This document shows positions 48,344-59,868 of a DNA stretch of 64,000 nt, piece by piece (the first letter of the stretch is position 1; each line of letters begins with the position of its first letter). The stretch lies in NCBI RefSeq assembly GCF_963678635.1, contig NC_087064.1, positions 19,826,509-19,890,508 on the forward strand, in the 5' to 3' direction. The stretch comes from Symsagittifera roscoffensis (Eukaryota; Xenacoelomorpha; Acoela; Convolutidae). The position numbers and the translations under genes are program-made. The notes beneath the pieces were generated by a model. The model was not told where the DNA came from and did not search any database. It was given only the letters and a program-made list of their open reading frames with translations.

Positions 48344-48707
48344 TAGACTGTCTCTTTTTATCTCATAAATTGGTGCTTTGTTACATTGAGTGCGATCTCA
48401 CCAGAACTGTTGCGCAGACAATTGATAGTGATGATTATGAATGTGAAAGGGCTGGATCGTACCATGAAAAATAAAATTAATTCAGTTATGTCCCCTCTTA
48501 GATTACTCTTTGTGATATATCACTGTTTATTTAACGGGGACTAACTGTTGGGTCCGCGATATTTTAAGGGTAAAACTTTAAAGGGAGGGAAAACGACTAA
48601 GTGTTAGGGAGCACGGCGAAGCGAAGAGTTATGTAACTTATCATTAGGCCTTGTTAGAAGTTATCTTTTAGCATTATTCGGGAGAATAATAGACTAGAAG
48701 GGAAGAC
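48344..48707 (+). other. 3' untranslated region and polypurine tract, unit 1
   Basis: No ORF. It ends GACTAGAAGGGAAGAC directly before the LTR, a good polypurine-tract candidate (AGAAGGGAAGA). Nearly identical to 53342-53717. Confidence 0.6.
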
Positions 48708-49949
48708 TGTAGAATTGGTGATTCTACTGTATTACATGCTATAGTAACCTGAGCGTAAGATTGATTCGTCATTAAGCTAAGTAGTACAGCAAACAAAGGG
48801 TAAAGTTCGAAATAGTTGAAAATTCAAAGATATAGTCCCTCTTATGGCAGAAAACTCACGTGAAGTAAAATCGGCGGACCACCCCCCAAATAGGAACTAC
48901 AGTGCCTAGGTCTATGAAGTTCAGAGGAGCGACATTAGAGATGATTTGACCAGGGCATACGAAAAACGGGACCCCTCAGACCCTTGGGGGGCAAGTGATA
49001 ACGGTCCCCGGAAGTGTAAATGGCCCTATCAGAACTCGGAAGCTAGCGACGGTGTTCGGCTCAAATTCTAGTATGTTGTAGGCCTAGTTGAGGGACGCTT
49101 AAATTTAGAACCCCAGACCCCTAAGACCCCCACTTCCGGTTTTATGCCCTGAGTAAACAAACCCACCCGTAACTTCCGGAAGTCGTTTCTCGGCCATCGA
49201 TGAACGAAGGGAGCTGAAACTTGGGGGATGACCAGGGCATACGGGCAAGATACATCTTGTATTATAATTTAAACCAAATCCGGCGGTTGGACCGGAAGCT
49301 ATTAGCGTTGGAAAAACACTCCCCCTTAGACCGGAAGTAGGCAATTTACGCAAAATAATTATCCAGGGCATATTGATTTTATGGCGGCAATGGACATAAG
49401 ATACGGACCCCAAAAAAAGACCCCTAGGGAGTGAAAACTCTCCGGTGACTCCTTCCGGTGTTAATAGCCGTTTCCCGGAAAAAGTGATAATGGACCTTAG
49501 AAATGGTATAACTTGTGAAGTATTAATGGGATATGAATGAAGGAAGTTAGGGTCCTCCTTGTTAATTAGGACCCCCATGGGATTCTGAACCCCAATATGG
49601 AAGCTTGACCCTGGTTTACCCCTGGGTGACCTTAAGTTGACTTTTGGGCTCTCTGACCCCAAAGTTGTATGGAAAACAAGGAGATTAACACCGGAAAGTG
49701 GCGTATTTCCCAGCCCAACCCCTGGAAATGAGAATGGGTCACCTTGCTCAAAATTGAGGGGAAAACTTATATCTTGGGAACTAGAGCAGAAGCTGATAGA
49801 GATATAGAATTTACATTGCAACCTTGGAGTAGTGGATTTATTTCAAAGTGGACTTGGTAAACATTGGGTTCAGTTTAGCTTGACGAATGCGCTATTAATA
49901 GAGTAGCAATAAGGGTAAAAGAAAAACTAGTCCCAGAATAAATGGATAG
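48708..49949 (+). repeat. LTR copy 2 of tandem element
   Basis: Shared with copies 1 and 3 until AATGGATAG (49949), then it continues into leader sequence and the gag start. CCGGAAGT-type motifs occur at 49009-49017, 49131-49140, 49171-49183 and about 49330. The antisense 238-codon ORF (49105-49821) overlapping it is not considered a gene. Confidence 0.85.
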
Positions 49950-50018
49950 CTGCAACGACGATTTGTGCGGGATTACGAGGACGAGAAGAACGAATGAACG
50001 ATCGACAAAACAATTGCG

Positions 50019-51128
50019 ATGGCGATGAACGATCAAGACAGACAGCTGATTGCAAAGGTTGCAGTGGCAGCGGCCAATGCTCTCGATCGACAACAGGGAG
50101 TGTTCGGATTTGGTACGATACGACTAGATCGGTTTCCCTCGAGCAGTTATCAGAACTGGCGAGACTGGAGGAAACACTTTGCATGGATAGCAGACGCCAA
50201 TCGATGGGACAATGAGCAGGCCAGGATGGTGCTGCCGACTTGTCTGACAGGCTGGGCATTGGATGAGATCACGAGTATGCCAGCTCACTTTCGAGAGGAA
50301 GTTGACGGGTTCGAGGAGCCGACGCTAGGCAGAATGCTCGCTGAACTCGATCAGAGGATGATGCCATTTTGGACGCAATCAGCTGCGAGGGCTGAATTCA
50401 AGAACCTCATGCAGGAGGAAGGCGAGGGCTTGAGAGATTTTGCAAGACGAGTGCGATCCTTGGGTGAAGTTGCAAATACAAACCTGGGAGCTCAAGCCCG
50501 GGACGACATGAACCGCGAACAGTTCAATGATGGATTGTGTGATTTCGAGCTTCAAGAATTGCTTCTGCGAGAAGACCTCGAGAATTTCAACCAGGCGGTG
50601 GCCCGAGAACAGTCTCTAGATATGGCACGCAAAACAGTCAGGATGAAGAGTCGGAGACGGCCGAATCTGACGAACTGACGACTGAGGCTGGCGGAGACAG
50701 TACGCTGACTGCCAAGACTCAACAGATACGGACGGAGCTGACGAGATTGCAATTGCAGACGCACACTGACCAGAGGCTGGACCAATTGATGAAGGCTCAG
50801 AACAACCTGGCGAAGCAAATTGATGTCCAAAGTTCGAGGTATGATGAGGTGAGATTGCAGATGCAGATGCAGGAATCACGCCAGAACGATCTGGCTGCTC
50901 AAATGATGGCCCAGATGCAAAAATTATCGACAATAATTGGTAGGTTCGTTGCTCCTTGTAAACCCAAGCCACAGAGTCACACCCGACGGGGAGAGAATCA
51001 GAAACGCGACTCTGCGAACCCAATTGGGCGACAGAGTGGAAACAACCCATTGACCCAGGGTGGTTGTTTTAATTGTGTACAGAGGGCCACATTGCAAAAG
51101 GATGACCCCAAAGATGCGCGAACCATTT
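50019..51128 (+). pseudogene. Gag of tandem element, copy 2
   Basis: Best preserved: 219 codons from ATG at 50019 (MAMNDQDRQLIAKVAVAAAN) to 50678, with the QNWRDWRKHF block. It is then frameshifted to 50747-51130 with the Gln-rich stretch. The zinc knuckle is damaged by a 1-nt deletion after CFNCVQ or CFNCVY-like codons, so no CCHC remains. The upstream ATG at 49994 lies in another frame. Confidence 0.82.
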
Positions 51129-51761
51129 AAATTACCAAGGGCCGGGACAGAAGGCGAATTTGAAGGAGGATTTGTCCCGGCCGAATTTAAGAAACAGCAG
51201 GCGGAAAGGCGAAAGCAAGCTACAGGAACTAAGTCTTGCGCGCGTTACGATACGAATGCAAATAATGATGGAGAAGGGAAGAGCGAGAAGATATTGGAGC
51301 AGGAACAAGTTCTATCGAAATTGGAACGAATACCAAGGATCAGAGAGAACGACCTAAAGTTGGAAACGAAACAGAATTCTCGGACGCGCATCGAGCGTGT
51401 TGGGATCAGTCATGATGTCAGTGATCCACGCGGAGCAGTCGTTAATGCTTGCGTAGGCGGAACCCATGTTGGGATGCTGCTTGATACCGTAGCCACCACC
51501 GATCTCATAAGGACAGATGTTGCGCGAAGAATGGTTGACGCACCGACGATGGAATGCTACGTAGGTCGACTGGAGACAGCAGACGGACAAATAATGGCGG
51601 TCGACGGAGTTGTCAGAACTCGCTTCAAGTTGGGCGACATTGCCGAAGAAATCGAAGCACTTGTGGTCCCGAAACTGAAAGCCGAGATGGTCCTAGGACT
51701 GCGATCGATGAAAGAGTATCGGTGCTCTTTGGCGTTCAGTCGCGGAGAAGATTTCTTGTGA
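51060..51761 (+). pseudogene. Protease-like region of tandem element, copy 2
   Basis: Same as copy 1 (one or two residue changes): VGMLLDTVATTDLI with DTV at the active site, VLGLRSMKEY near the end, stop at 51759-51761, then no RT. Confidence 0.7.
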
Positions 51762-53341
51762 ACGGGAACGAGAAAAGGTTCAATGTTACCCATACGGCAC
51801 TTGACACATAGGCCTTCTCCGGAACGGATGTCCTCTCTGCCACATGAACCGGGCGGACAGATTAAAGGAAATCATATTCCAAGATCAAACATGCGGAAGA
51901 GGTTGATTGCAAAGATAACAGCAGCAGTGGAGTCTCCCGACGAAGTCTTGGAAGGATGGCCGATGAGTTATGACGATCACAGCCTAAATGTGGTTCAAGA
52001 AACAAAAGTGGAGGAATATGAAATGTACGAGTGCCCAAAACCTGTTTCATTAGATGAAGCTTTGAGATGAGCTCGTGGAGGAGGCCGAACAGAGAGAGTT
52101 GCAGTGGTTCCAGAGGTGGACGAAGTAGTCGACAGCGACGCGATTCGATGGGAACGAACGAACGAAGAGATTGCGACAATGCAGGAAGAAGACGAAGCGA
52201 TTGCGCGAGTATTCTTCTGGGCAGGAATAGCAGACGAGATGAGCGATATGCCTTCATTGGGAACGAAACTTATTCCGAAGGAGCAGGCAATTGAGTACGG
52301 ACCTGAGGAGTTGGCGTACTGGTCGAGGTGGGATGAGTTGAGTATTCGGGGAGGAATACTTTACAAGAAATGGTTCCAGAGAGATGGGTCAAAGCCGACA
52401 CTTTTGACGGTTGTTCCAGCAGCAGGACGAAAGGAAATCCTCTGACAGTTTGATTCAACGGAGACCAGAGGAAGACAGCTTGCAACGGAGAAGATGTTGG
52501 CGAAGATAAGACGATGATACTGGTGGCCGACGATGAAGACGGATGTCGAAAGAAAAGTCCAGTGGTGCTTAAGCCAAGCAGCACAGAGTGCCAGTGGAAA
52601 AAGGAAGTGAGCTGCGATTCAGGCCCCATTTGACCCCGGAATCAGATTCAGTACGATAGCAGTGGACGATTTGGGTCCAAAGACGACGGCGACGCGGACA
52701 AGAGCGAAACATGTGCTTGTTTTGACGGATCTTTTCACGATGTATGCGATTGCGGTCCCTCTTGTATCAACAGATGCATCAGACGTGGCTCAAGCAATTG
52801 TGGAACATTGGGTACTGAAGTTTGGAACTCCCAATGCTTTGCGTACGGACCAGGGAAAAGTCTTCGGCAGTAAACTGATCAAGGAGATGTGCCGACTGTT
52901 GGCAATTAATGGAACCCCGACTTTGCCATACAAACTCGCTCGAAGGTAGAGAGCTGACAAGGCAATATAACGATGATGACGAAGGTGATTTCAAAGTACT
53001 GTGCGGAGAACCCAAAGACGTGGGGTACGATGTTGCCCTATTTGAGTTTTGTATACAACACGACTATTCATCGGGCGACGGGAGCGACGCCATTCAGTCT
53101 GGTTCATGATCAGGAATGCCAGTACCCCATTGACCTGTTCTACGCGAAACCTCACGACGTAGTGCTGACGAAGGATGGCTTTGCAGAGGAGAATCTACCC
53201 TGTGAGGCGGAGGACAGACCACCTGGCGAGGTGATGGCTGCCGAACCGGTGGTGGAAGTTGGAATTGCAGATGATGGCGGTCGACCAACTCGAGTAAGGA
53301 GACCACCTGTACGGTTTACAATCGACGAGTTTGTGAGTTAA
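51762..53341 (+). pseudogene. Integrase of tandem element, copy 2
   Basis: It keeps the pre-integrase linker lost in copy 1: 52104-52445 reads EELAYWSRWDELSIRGGILY, the segment found before the zinc finger in gypsy Pol. A decayed zinc-finger frame follows (EKMLAKIRR then YWWPTMKTDVERKVQWCL). The core at 52662-52949 is identical to copy 1. About 630 bp of the C-terminal part, including the GPY module, are deleted at about 53190, and the reading frame by chance continues to 53341. Confidence 0.85.
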
Positions 53342-53717
53342 AACTTACATTAGTAGACTGTCTCTTTTTATCTCATAAATTGGTGCTTTGTTACATTGAG
53401 TGCGATCTCACCAGAACTGTTGCGCAGACAATTGATAGTGATGATTATGAATGTGAAAGGGCTGGATCGTACCATGAAAAGTAAAATTAATTCAGTTATG
53501 TCCCCTCTTAGATTACTCTTTGTGCTATATCACTGTTTATTTAACGGGGACTAACTGTTGGGTCCGCGATATTTTAAGGGTAAAACTTTAAAGGGAGGGA
53601 AAACGACTAAGTGTTAGGGAGCACGGCGAAGCGAAGAGTTATGTAACTTATCATTAGGCCTTGTTAGAAGTTATCTTTTAGCATTATTCGGGAGAATAAT
53701 AGACTAGAAGGGAAGAC
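53342..53717 (+). other. 3' untranslated region and polypurine tract, unit 2
   Basis: Almost identical to 48344-48707, ending with the same AGAAGGGAAGAC purine tract. Confidence 0.6.
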
Positions 53718-54987
53718 TGTAGAATTGGTGATTCTACTGTATTACATGCTATAGTAACCTGAGCGTAAGATTGATTCGTCATTAAGCTAAGTAGTACAGC
53801 AAACAAAGGGTAAAGTTCGAAATAGTTGAAAATTCAAAGATATAGTCCCTCTTATGGCAGAAAACTCACGTGAAGTAAAATCGGCGGACCACCCCCCAAA
53901 TAGGAACTACAGTGCCTAGGTCTATGAAGTTTAGAGGAGCGACACTAGAGATGATTTGACCAGGGCATACGAAAAACGGGACCCCTCAGACCCTTGGGGG
54001 GCAAGTGATAACGGTCCCCGGAAGTGTAAATGGCCCTATCAGAACTCGGAAGCTAGCGACGGTGTTCGGCTCAAATTCTAGTATGTTGTAGGCCTAGTTG
54101 AGGGACGCTTAAATTTAGAACCCCAGACCCCTAAGACCCCCACTTCCGGTTTTATGCCCTGAGAAAACAAACCCACCCGTAACTTCCGGAAGTCGTTTCT
54201 CGGCCATCGATGAACGAAGGGAGCTGAAACTTGGGGGATGACCAGGGCATACGGGCAAGATACATCTTGTATTATAATTTGAACCAAATCCGGCGGTTGG
54301 ACCGGAAGCTATTAGCACTTGGAAAAACACTCCCCCTTAGACCGGAAGTAGGCAATTTACGCAAAATAATGAGCCAGGGCATATTGATTTTATGGCGGCA
54401 AGGGACATAAGATACGGACCCCAAAAAAAGACCCCTAGGGAGTGAAAACTCTCCGGTGACTCCTTCCGGTGTTAATAGCCGTTTCCCGGAAAAAGTGATA
54501 ATGGACCTTAGAAATGGCATAACTTGTGAAGTATTAATGGGATATGAATGAAGGTAGTTAGGGCCCTCCTTGGTAGTTAGGACCCCCATGGGATTCTGAA
54601 CCCAAATATGGAAGCTTGACCCCTCTTTACCCCTGGGTGACCTTAAGTTGACCTTTGGGCTTTCTGACCCCAAAGTTGTATGAAAAACCCCGAGATTAAC
54701 CCGGAAAGTGGCGTATTTCCCAGCCCAACCCCTGGAAACGAGAATGGGTCACCTTGCTCAAAATTGAGGGGAAAACTTATATCTTGGGAACTAGAGCAGA
54801 AGCTGATAGAGATATAGATTTTACATTGCAACCTTGGAGTAGTGGATTTAACTCAAAGTGGACTTGGTAAACCTTGGGTTCAGTTTAGCTTGACGAATGC
54901 GCTATTAATAGAGTAGCAATAAGGGTAAAAGAAAAGTAGTCCGAGAAGAAATGGATAGTAATAGGACCGTAGCATGAGAACTAAGTT
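53718..54987 (+). repeat. LTR copy 3 of tandem element (minimum extent)
   Basis: About 98% identical to copy 2 by eye. 54987 is only the end of what is shared with copy 1. Since copies 1 and 2 are both cut at their 3' ends, the true LTR may extend further right (55.3-55.9 kb). No target-site duplication was found to settle this. Confidence 0.75.
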
Positions 54988-56250
54988 TCCTAAATAGTAT
55001 GATTGGACGGGAAAATTTCTTGGCTCTCCGGAGGTGACTTTTTGGTTTAATTTGACCCCTAATAGACGAACTAAATTCCACTGATAGCTAGAAGGTCGGG
55101 ATTGGAACAGAATACAGGTAGAAATTTTAGAAGCTTGGAATGAATTAGCTACCCATTAAAAAAAGGGTCTCCCCCTACCCTAGGAGGTCAAAATGTTAAC
55201 GGGATAATTAAAATGAAGACCTTGGGAGGATCACTGGGTAAATATAGTACGGTTTAGAGGTTAGTTGAACTCGAGAGCTGAAGTTCACAGAGTTCAAGAA
55301 CTAGTTGATTAGAACCGTATGACATTTGTTTGCTTGGTCAAATTGTGACAGCTACCGCATGTCGGGTATCTAATAAGTGTGAAAAGATTGTAAAAGGAAC
55401 TGAAGTAAAAGGAACCGAAGAAACCGAAGTTAGTTAGTGAATGTTAGTGGATAGCGGAATCGTTGTTGAACGATTGATTTTTAAAGAAGTTCTCGAGGAG
55501 AACGTTAGTTTGTAGCGATGTGTTAATTGAACTGCAGTTGGTTTAAATAATAGTAATCGCAAACCCTTTTCTTTAATTGAATGATTAATTTATATTTCAG
55601 CCAATTATAGGCTACTCTGTATTTGGTTATATTCAATTCAATATATTCAATATTAGGTTCAATTCATTCTTATTATTGGAATTGTTGTTGCGATCGATTA
55701 TTGATTGACGGGTGAGATACAGTCGGAAGAGCACGAATCACAGGGCGATCAGCACAGTACAGTACAGAGCAGGCAACCACCAAATCAACCCTTTTGGGAT
55801 TGTAAACAGTACGGGGAATTGGTTGCCCCGCTGACCTCAGTACCAAAGGGAACATATTGCGGCGGTGTGATATAGCGAGCAACACCGGCCTAGAGATATT
55901 GTGATTTCCCCCACGTTTACATGTCTCATCCGCACTGGAGTTTCACGGATATTAATCGGATAAACTGAATATTCAATCTCAGTCTCTCTATTACAAAAAA
56001 AAAATTGATTACATTGGTTAAAGACAGATCATAAAGTTTTTTTTCTGTCATCAAAATTCATTAAATTCGTTTAAGAAAAAAAAACTAACGCATATTTTGC
56101 TTCAAATATAATCCATTGAAAGTCAGTGGAGTATGACTCAGCTTTTTCGAATAAACACTCGGCTATGGAACATACATTCGGCCAAAACCCAAAGCCATGG
56201 ACCGGCTTTACGCCACTTTGTTATCCAGATGGACATTCTCGGAGATATTT
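54988..56250. other. Rest of LTR 3 or host flank; no gene
   Basis: No supported ORF. 55540-55700 has TATA/CAAT-like and TTCAATTCAATATA direct repeats. Whether this is the unseen end of the LTR is open. Confidence 0.4.
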
Positions 56251-56252
56251 GA

Positions 56253-56412
56253 TTAGATGAATCGGGACTCGCTGCCAGTATGATAAAAAAAATTTACGAA
56301 CAAAGAGACTTTGTAGAATATTTAGAAATGAATTCTAATTTACGAGGTCAAAAGTTGCAACCTAGCGAACTTTTTAAACGTTTTTTCTTCGTAAAAACCA
56401 TTTACCGTTAAT
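56253..56412 (+). CDS. Coding-like exon, unknown product
   Basis: Open frame LDESGLAASMIKKIYEQRDF, continuing to about 56390 and a stop at about 56410. Acceptor-like TTTGATTAG lies at its start. The protein-like composition is the only support. No domain. Confidence 0.25.
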
Positions 56413-56625
56413 TCTGCCCATGCAACCCAGAATATTTTCAAGTATCTTTGTTAAATGTGTAGACTTAGACTAGCTAGAGCCATTGACAAAGTTAATATAA
56501 TTAATTTCATTCGTTTGATTTAATTAAGTAACTGCCAATTTCGTATTCATTTTATGTACGATGATCCATCTCCAAAACAAGAGTTCCAAGCAGCGTCAGA
56601 CGCTCTTACACAAGAAACAAACATA

Positions 56626-56826
56626 CTAGCGCGAGATTTTCAAATGACCGGAGCAAACTAGGCAATATAACGCAGATAGGGAACGAAAATGTTTGAACAT
56701 CTTATCAAATGCATAGTATTTTGAAGCCAAGTCGAGGAGGAAGTCGAGATAGTCTTTCTCACTGGGACTGAGGGAAAGAAAAAGCTCTGCTGCGATATTC
56801 TCATGGTAAGTTGAGCGAGGCGGCAT
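56626..56826 (-). CDS. Coding-like minus-strand ORF, strand uncertain
   Basis: 66 open codons (MPPRSTYHENIAAELFLSLS, then SPSEKDYLDFLLDLASKYY). On the plus strand the same stretch reads VEEEVEIVFLTGTEGKKK up to a perfect donor, ATG|GTAAGTTGAG, at about 56806. It is therefore unclear which strand codes. Unknown family. Confidence 0.25.
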   Translation of the reverse strand: MPPRSTYHENIAAELFLSLSPSEKDYLDFLLDLASKYYAFDKMFKHFRSLSALYCLVCSGHLKISR

Positions 56827-57526
56827 TGATGGACTATGTCGAGATATGTGAACAACTGCTTAAAGATTACTAATGTGACTCAGGGGCGGTAAAGTTTTAT
56901 GAAATCCACTTTCGGCCGATCAACTCTTAATCTTTCTAAAGGCGCCTTTGAAAAACACTAACTTTGAACGGGAGCGCGCGTCAAAAAAATGGCGCAAAAT
57001 TTTTTGTCAAAATAGGGTCTGCATAGTGTTCTGAGAGCGCTCGTAAAATCAATTTGATCGACCTAAAAAAAAGGTAGACAAAATTTTTTTTTAAATCCAA
57101 CCCCCCATCGAGAAAACCCTTGATCCGCTTCTGATCTGACACTAGAAAGAGCTACAGTTTCTGATAGAAAAAAAAGGACAAATTGCAGTCCTATTTCAAA
57201 ATTTTCAGCTAAAGAGCAATTTGCAACTGGTCAACCGATAAAGAGACGAGAGCAATGAGTGAGAATTTGCTCTTATCAAGATTCATTGGCCTTTTCTCAG
57301 ATGGATTTGGTTCTACGAAAATTAATGCCTGAACAGACTCATGAAGCAGCACTAACAAAACCGTTCAGTGCGCCCGCTCATGCTTAATTCCAGAAGCTGA
57401 TCGATGGAACCAAAAGTCGAGTGAGATAAAAATAGGAGCTGATGTTTTTTTGTCTAGGGCGGAAACCGTCGTGAAATCAAGTCAGGTCAACACAGCCAAG
57501 CGAGAAGATCTTCCGTTTAAAAGCAA

Positions 57527-57673
57527 AGTGATATCTCGGAAAACCTTGTGATGCGAAAAAAACAACGGGCAATGGAAATGGAGCTTAAGCGATGTAGCGA
57601 GGTGTTGAAATCCCAATGTGAAAGGCTGCCAGAGAAATTGCGGCAATATTTCAGGATTTGGAGTGAAATGTGA
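57527..57673 (+). CDS. Coding-like helical exon near the inverted LTR
   Basis: The frame SDISENLVMRKKQRAMEMEL runs on to RQYFRIWSEM and a TGA: helical, Lys/Glu-rich, with good codon use. A second open stretch (ESIVSLVLRVGTLMFWPMKL, from about 57734) runs into the LTR at 57846, so an exon may have been cut by the insertion. No domain recognised. Confidence 0.3.
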   Translation, partial: SDISENLVMRKKQRAMEMELKRCSEVLKSQCERLPEKLRQYFRIWSEM

Positions 57674-57845
57674 GCCAGAAAAAGTAGATACAAACATTCA
57701 AACGACTGGCGATGATTAGAGAAAACAAAATTGGACTCTAATGAGAGTATAGTTTCCCTGGTGTTAAGAGTTGGTACACTTATGTTTTGGCCAATGAAAC
57801 TATTAGTAGCCATCAAAAAATTGTATGAGCAAAATAATCCTGAGT

Positions 57846-58250
57846 TAGGACCGAGTTGGTTAACTCATAGAGTAATTTCGGATAGGGTACACCGTCTGCT
57901 CGTCACGCTATCTTATTTTCGGCCGGATAGATTCGTGCAACTTCTTAGTCTAATACCGATCCTAATCTTACTCTTATACTATCTAGTCTCAGGTTGTTTA
58001 ACTAGTCTCTGCTAGGCTCAATAGATCTAGGGTATACTGGTTTATTGCGGTTGCTGAAGTGCTCGGGAGAGTCCAACTAATTTCTAAGTTAAATTCAAAT
58101 CTCTCTGGTGCTGAAATTACAAGTAACTTCAGCACTTACAAATAAGTGGGTTGTTAGTTAGATGGATCATGATTGGTTAATATTAAATACTTTACATTGG
58201 TAAAACATTTAATTTATCCAATCATAAAATGTAGTTTAGATCAGGTTCCA
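57846..58250 (-). repeat. 3' LTR of the inverted env-bearing element
   Basis: On the minus strand it starts TGGAACC (58250), shares all conserved LTR blocks, and ends near 57846. Its last 20 bases differ from the other copies, so the end is approximate. The 5' third is more diverged from the plus-strand copies (ACATTTTATGATTGG), marking a different subfamily. Confidence 0.85.
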
Positions 58251-59868
58251 CCCATCCGGGTTTTACAGAGTTTTTTAGAATAGTTCTTCTGCAATTCGAA
58301 GGATGGATGATGGACGTTTGTTTTTGGCGAACATCATAATTTTCTTCCGTTTCCTCTTTTGTTAGGGAAGTTCCAGGAAGCTGGAGTTAGAGACGTAAGA
58401 CGTTGTGTTCTTCTTGTGACAACGACTAAGTCTTCGCAACAAACTCAAATCTGATTTCAGAATGGTTGGCTATGTCAGGTTTTTCTGTTCTTCGTGGAGA
58501 ACTTCTTTTGTGTCTGATCTAGCTTGGGAATGGCGTGGAGATTGTGCGTGGAGGGGATGCCTGGTTACTCGGATCTGTACGTATATTTGAACATCGAGGT
58601 GGTCATTGGTCTAGTTCAATGAAGTCCTTTTCTGCGAGGTCAAGTCGTACTCTAAATCCTTTGAGTTGTGATTGTGAGCGGCATATCGATTGTAGTTGGT
58701 CATTCTCTCTCGAGTGTAGTGGGGTCGTCTTGTCTTTTGATGTTCGTCCTTGGTGTTGTATTCTGATCTATATATTGCATCATGTGATTTTACATTTTAT
58801 AAAACTTTTATTAGTTTAATATTTTTTAATAATGATTTTAGTTAGTTGTTTTCACAAAAGCTTTTTGTTTTAGTTCGGTTATTTTGAAGAGTTACTCACC
58901 CTTGAGTAGCTCTTATTAAAAATAGAGGTGTGGTCACAAAGCGTGGATGTAGCGCGGTGGGTTAGGCCGGCTATAGAGCATGCTCAGGACGTCCTTCCTG
59001 GTGGGTTAGGCCAGGAGTGGGAGTATGATTTCATGCGGTTTTTGTGAGGGGTCCTGTTATGTGACAACGTTTTATGTTGGGTTTGTTGTGGTCTTACTTA
59101 TGTCTTGTTGGTTATGTACTTTTTCCAAAAAGCAAATTGTTTGTGGTATGGGTTTGTCTTTCGACTTTTTTGTGTTTTATTATTTCTTTCTTAGACTTTA
59201 TAATAGTCTTCAAAAGAATAAATTATCCAGTTTTAAACTGGGTTAATCCGGTTTGGGTACCGTTGGTTTCCTTTTCTTAGTCATGCTGTTATTCTATGAT
59301 TTGTGGTATTTAGTAAGCTGCGTTGGTTAGTTTTGTTTAGTATATGATTCCTTTCCAACCGGGTTAAAGGAAAATTTGAAACATGTTATTTTATGTTAGA
59401 GTTGTTGAGTGTGAAAACTTGAAACTGAAATTCATTATTTTAAACAATTCTTCGTGGGCGAGCTGTGCGAGTGTGGATAGAATTTCTGTGCGAATGAATG
59501 AAAATATCAAAAGGTTAGTACTGCATTTGCATTTATTTAATTTACTACATAGAATTTAGAAATTTACTGCTAGTCATGGGGGAATATTAAGATACAAATT
59601 TTCATCATAATTAGATTTACTGCTTTGGGGGAAAATATTATAGATGCATTTACTGCATTGATATTAAATTTAGAAATTTATAAGTGTAAGAGATTAATAG
59701 AATTTTAAAATCTGTTTAATGAAATTTGCGATTTTTATTTGTCTTTTGTGGTTTTTGTAGGTGATTGTCGGATGAAGGCTAAAAATCTAAAGAAAACATG
59801 GATAAAGTATGGTGAGTTTTTTAATATTTTAATTAGTTAGTAATATTTATTTAATTCATACTTACCTG
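58251..59868 (-). other. 3' UTR of inverted element, with tRNA-like A box
   Basis: No element ORF. Aligns in blocks to 34329-35884. On the plus strand GTGGATGTAGCGCGGTGGGT at about 58942-58961 resembles a tRNA A box, and GGTGGGTTAGGCC is repeated at about 59000-59012. Plus-strand ORFs at 58535-58819 and 59025-59280 have no support. The minus-strand CCCGGATGGG before the LTR is the polypurine candidate. Confidence 0.5.

Larger units (their letters stand above)
43663..54987 (+). mobile_element. Tandem gypsy-like element: LTR-internal-LTR-internal-LTR
   Basis: Three LTR copies in the same orientation start TGTAGAATTGGTGATTCTAC at 43663, 48708 and 53718, spaced 5045 and 5010 bp. Between them are two nearly identical internal regions with gag, protease and integrase remnants. 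Both lack RT and RNase H. The second and third LTRs are more alike than either is to the first, as expected from unequal recombination between LTRs. Base composition is clearly GC-richer than the host and than the env-bearing family. All ORFs are broken. It is not related to the 14849-30933 element beyond general gypsy-type pol. Confidence 0.92.
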
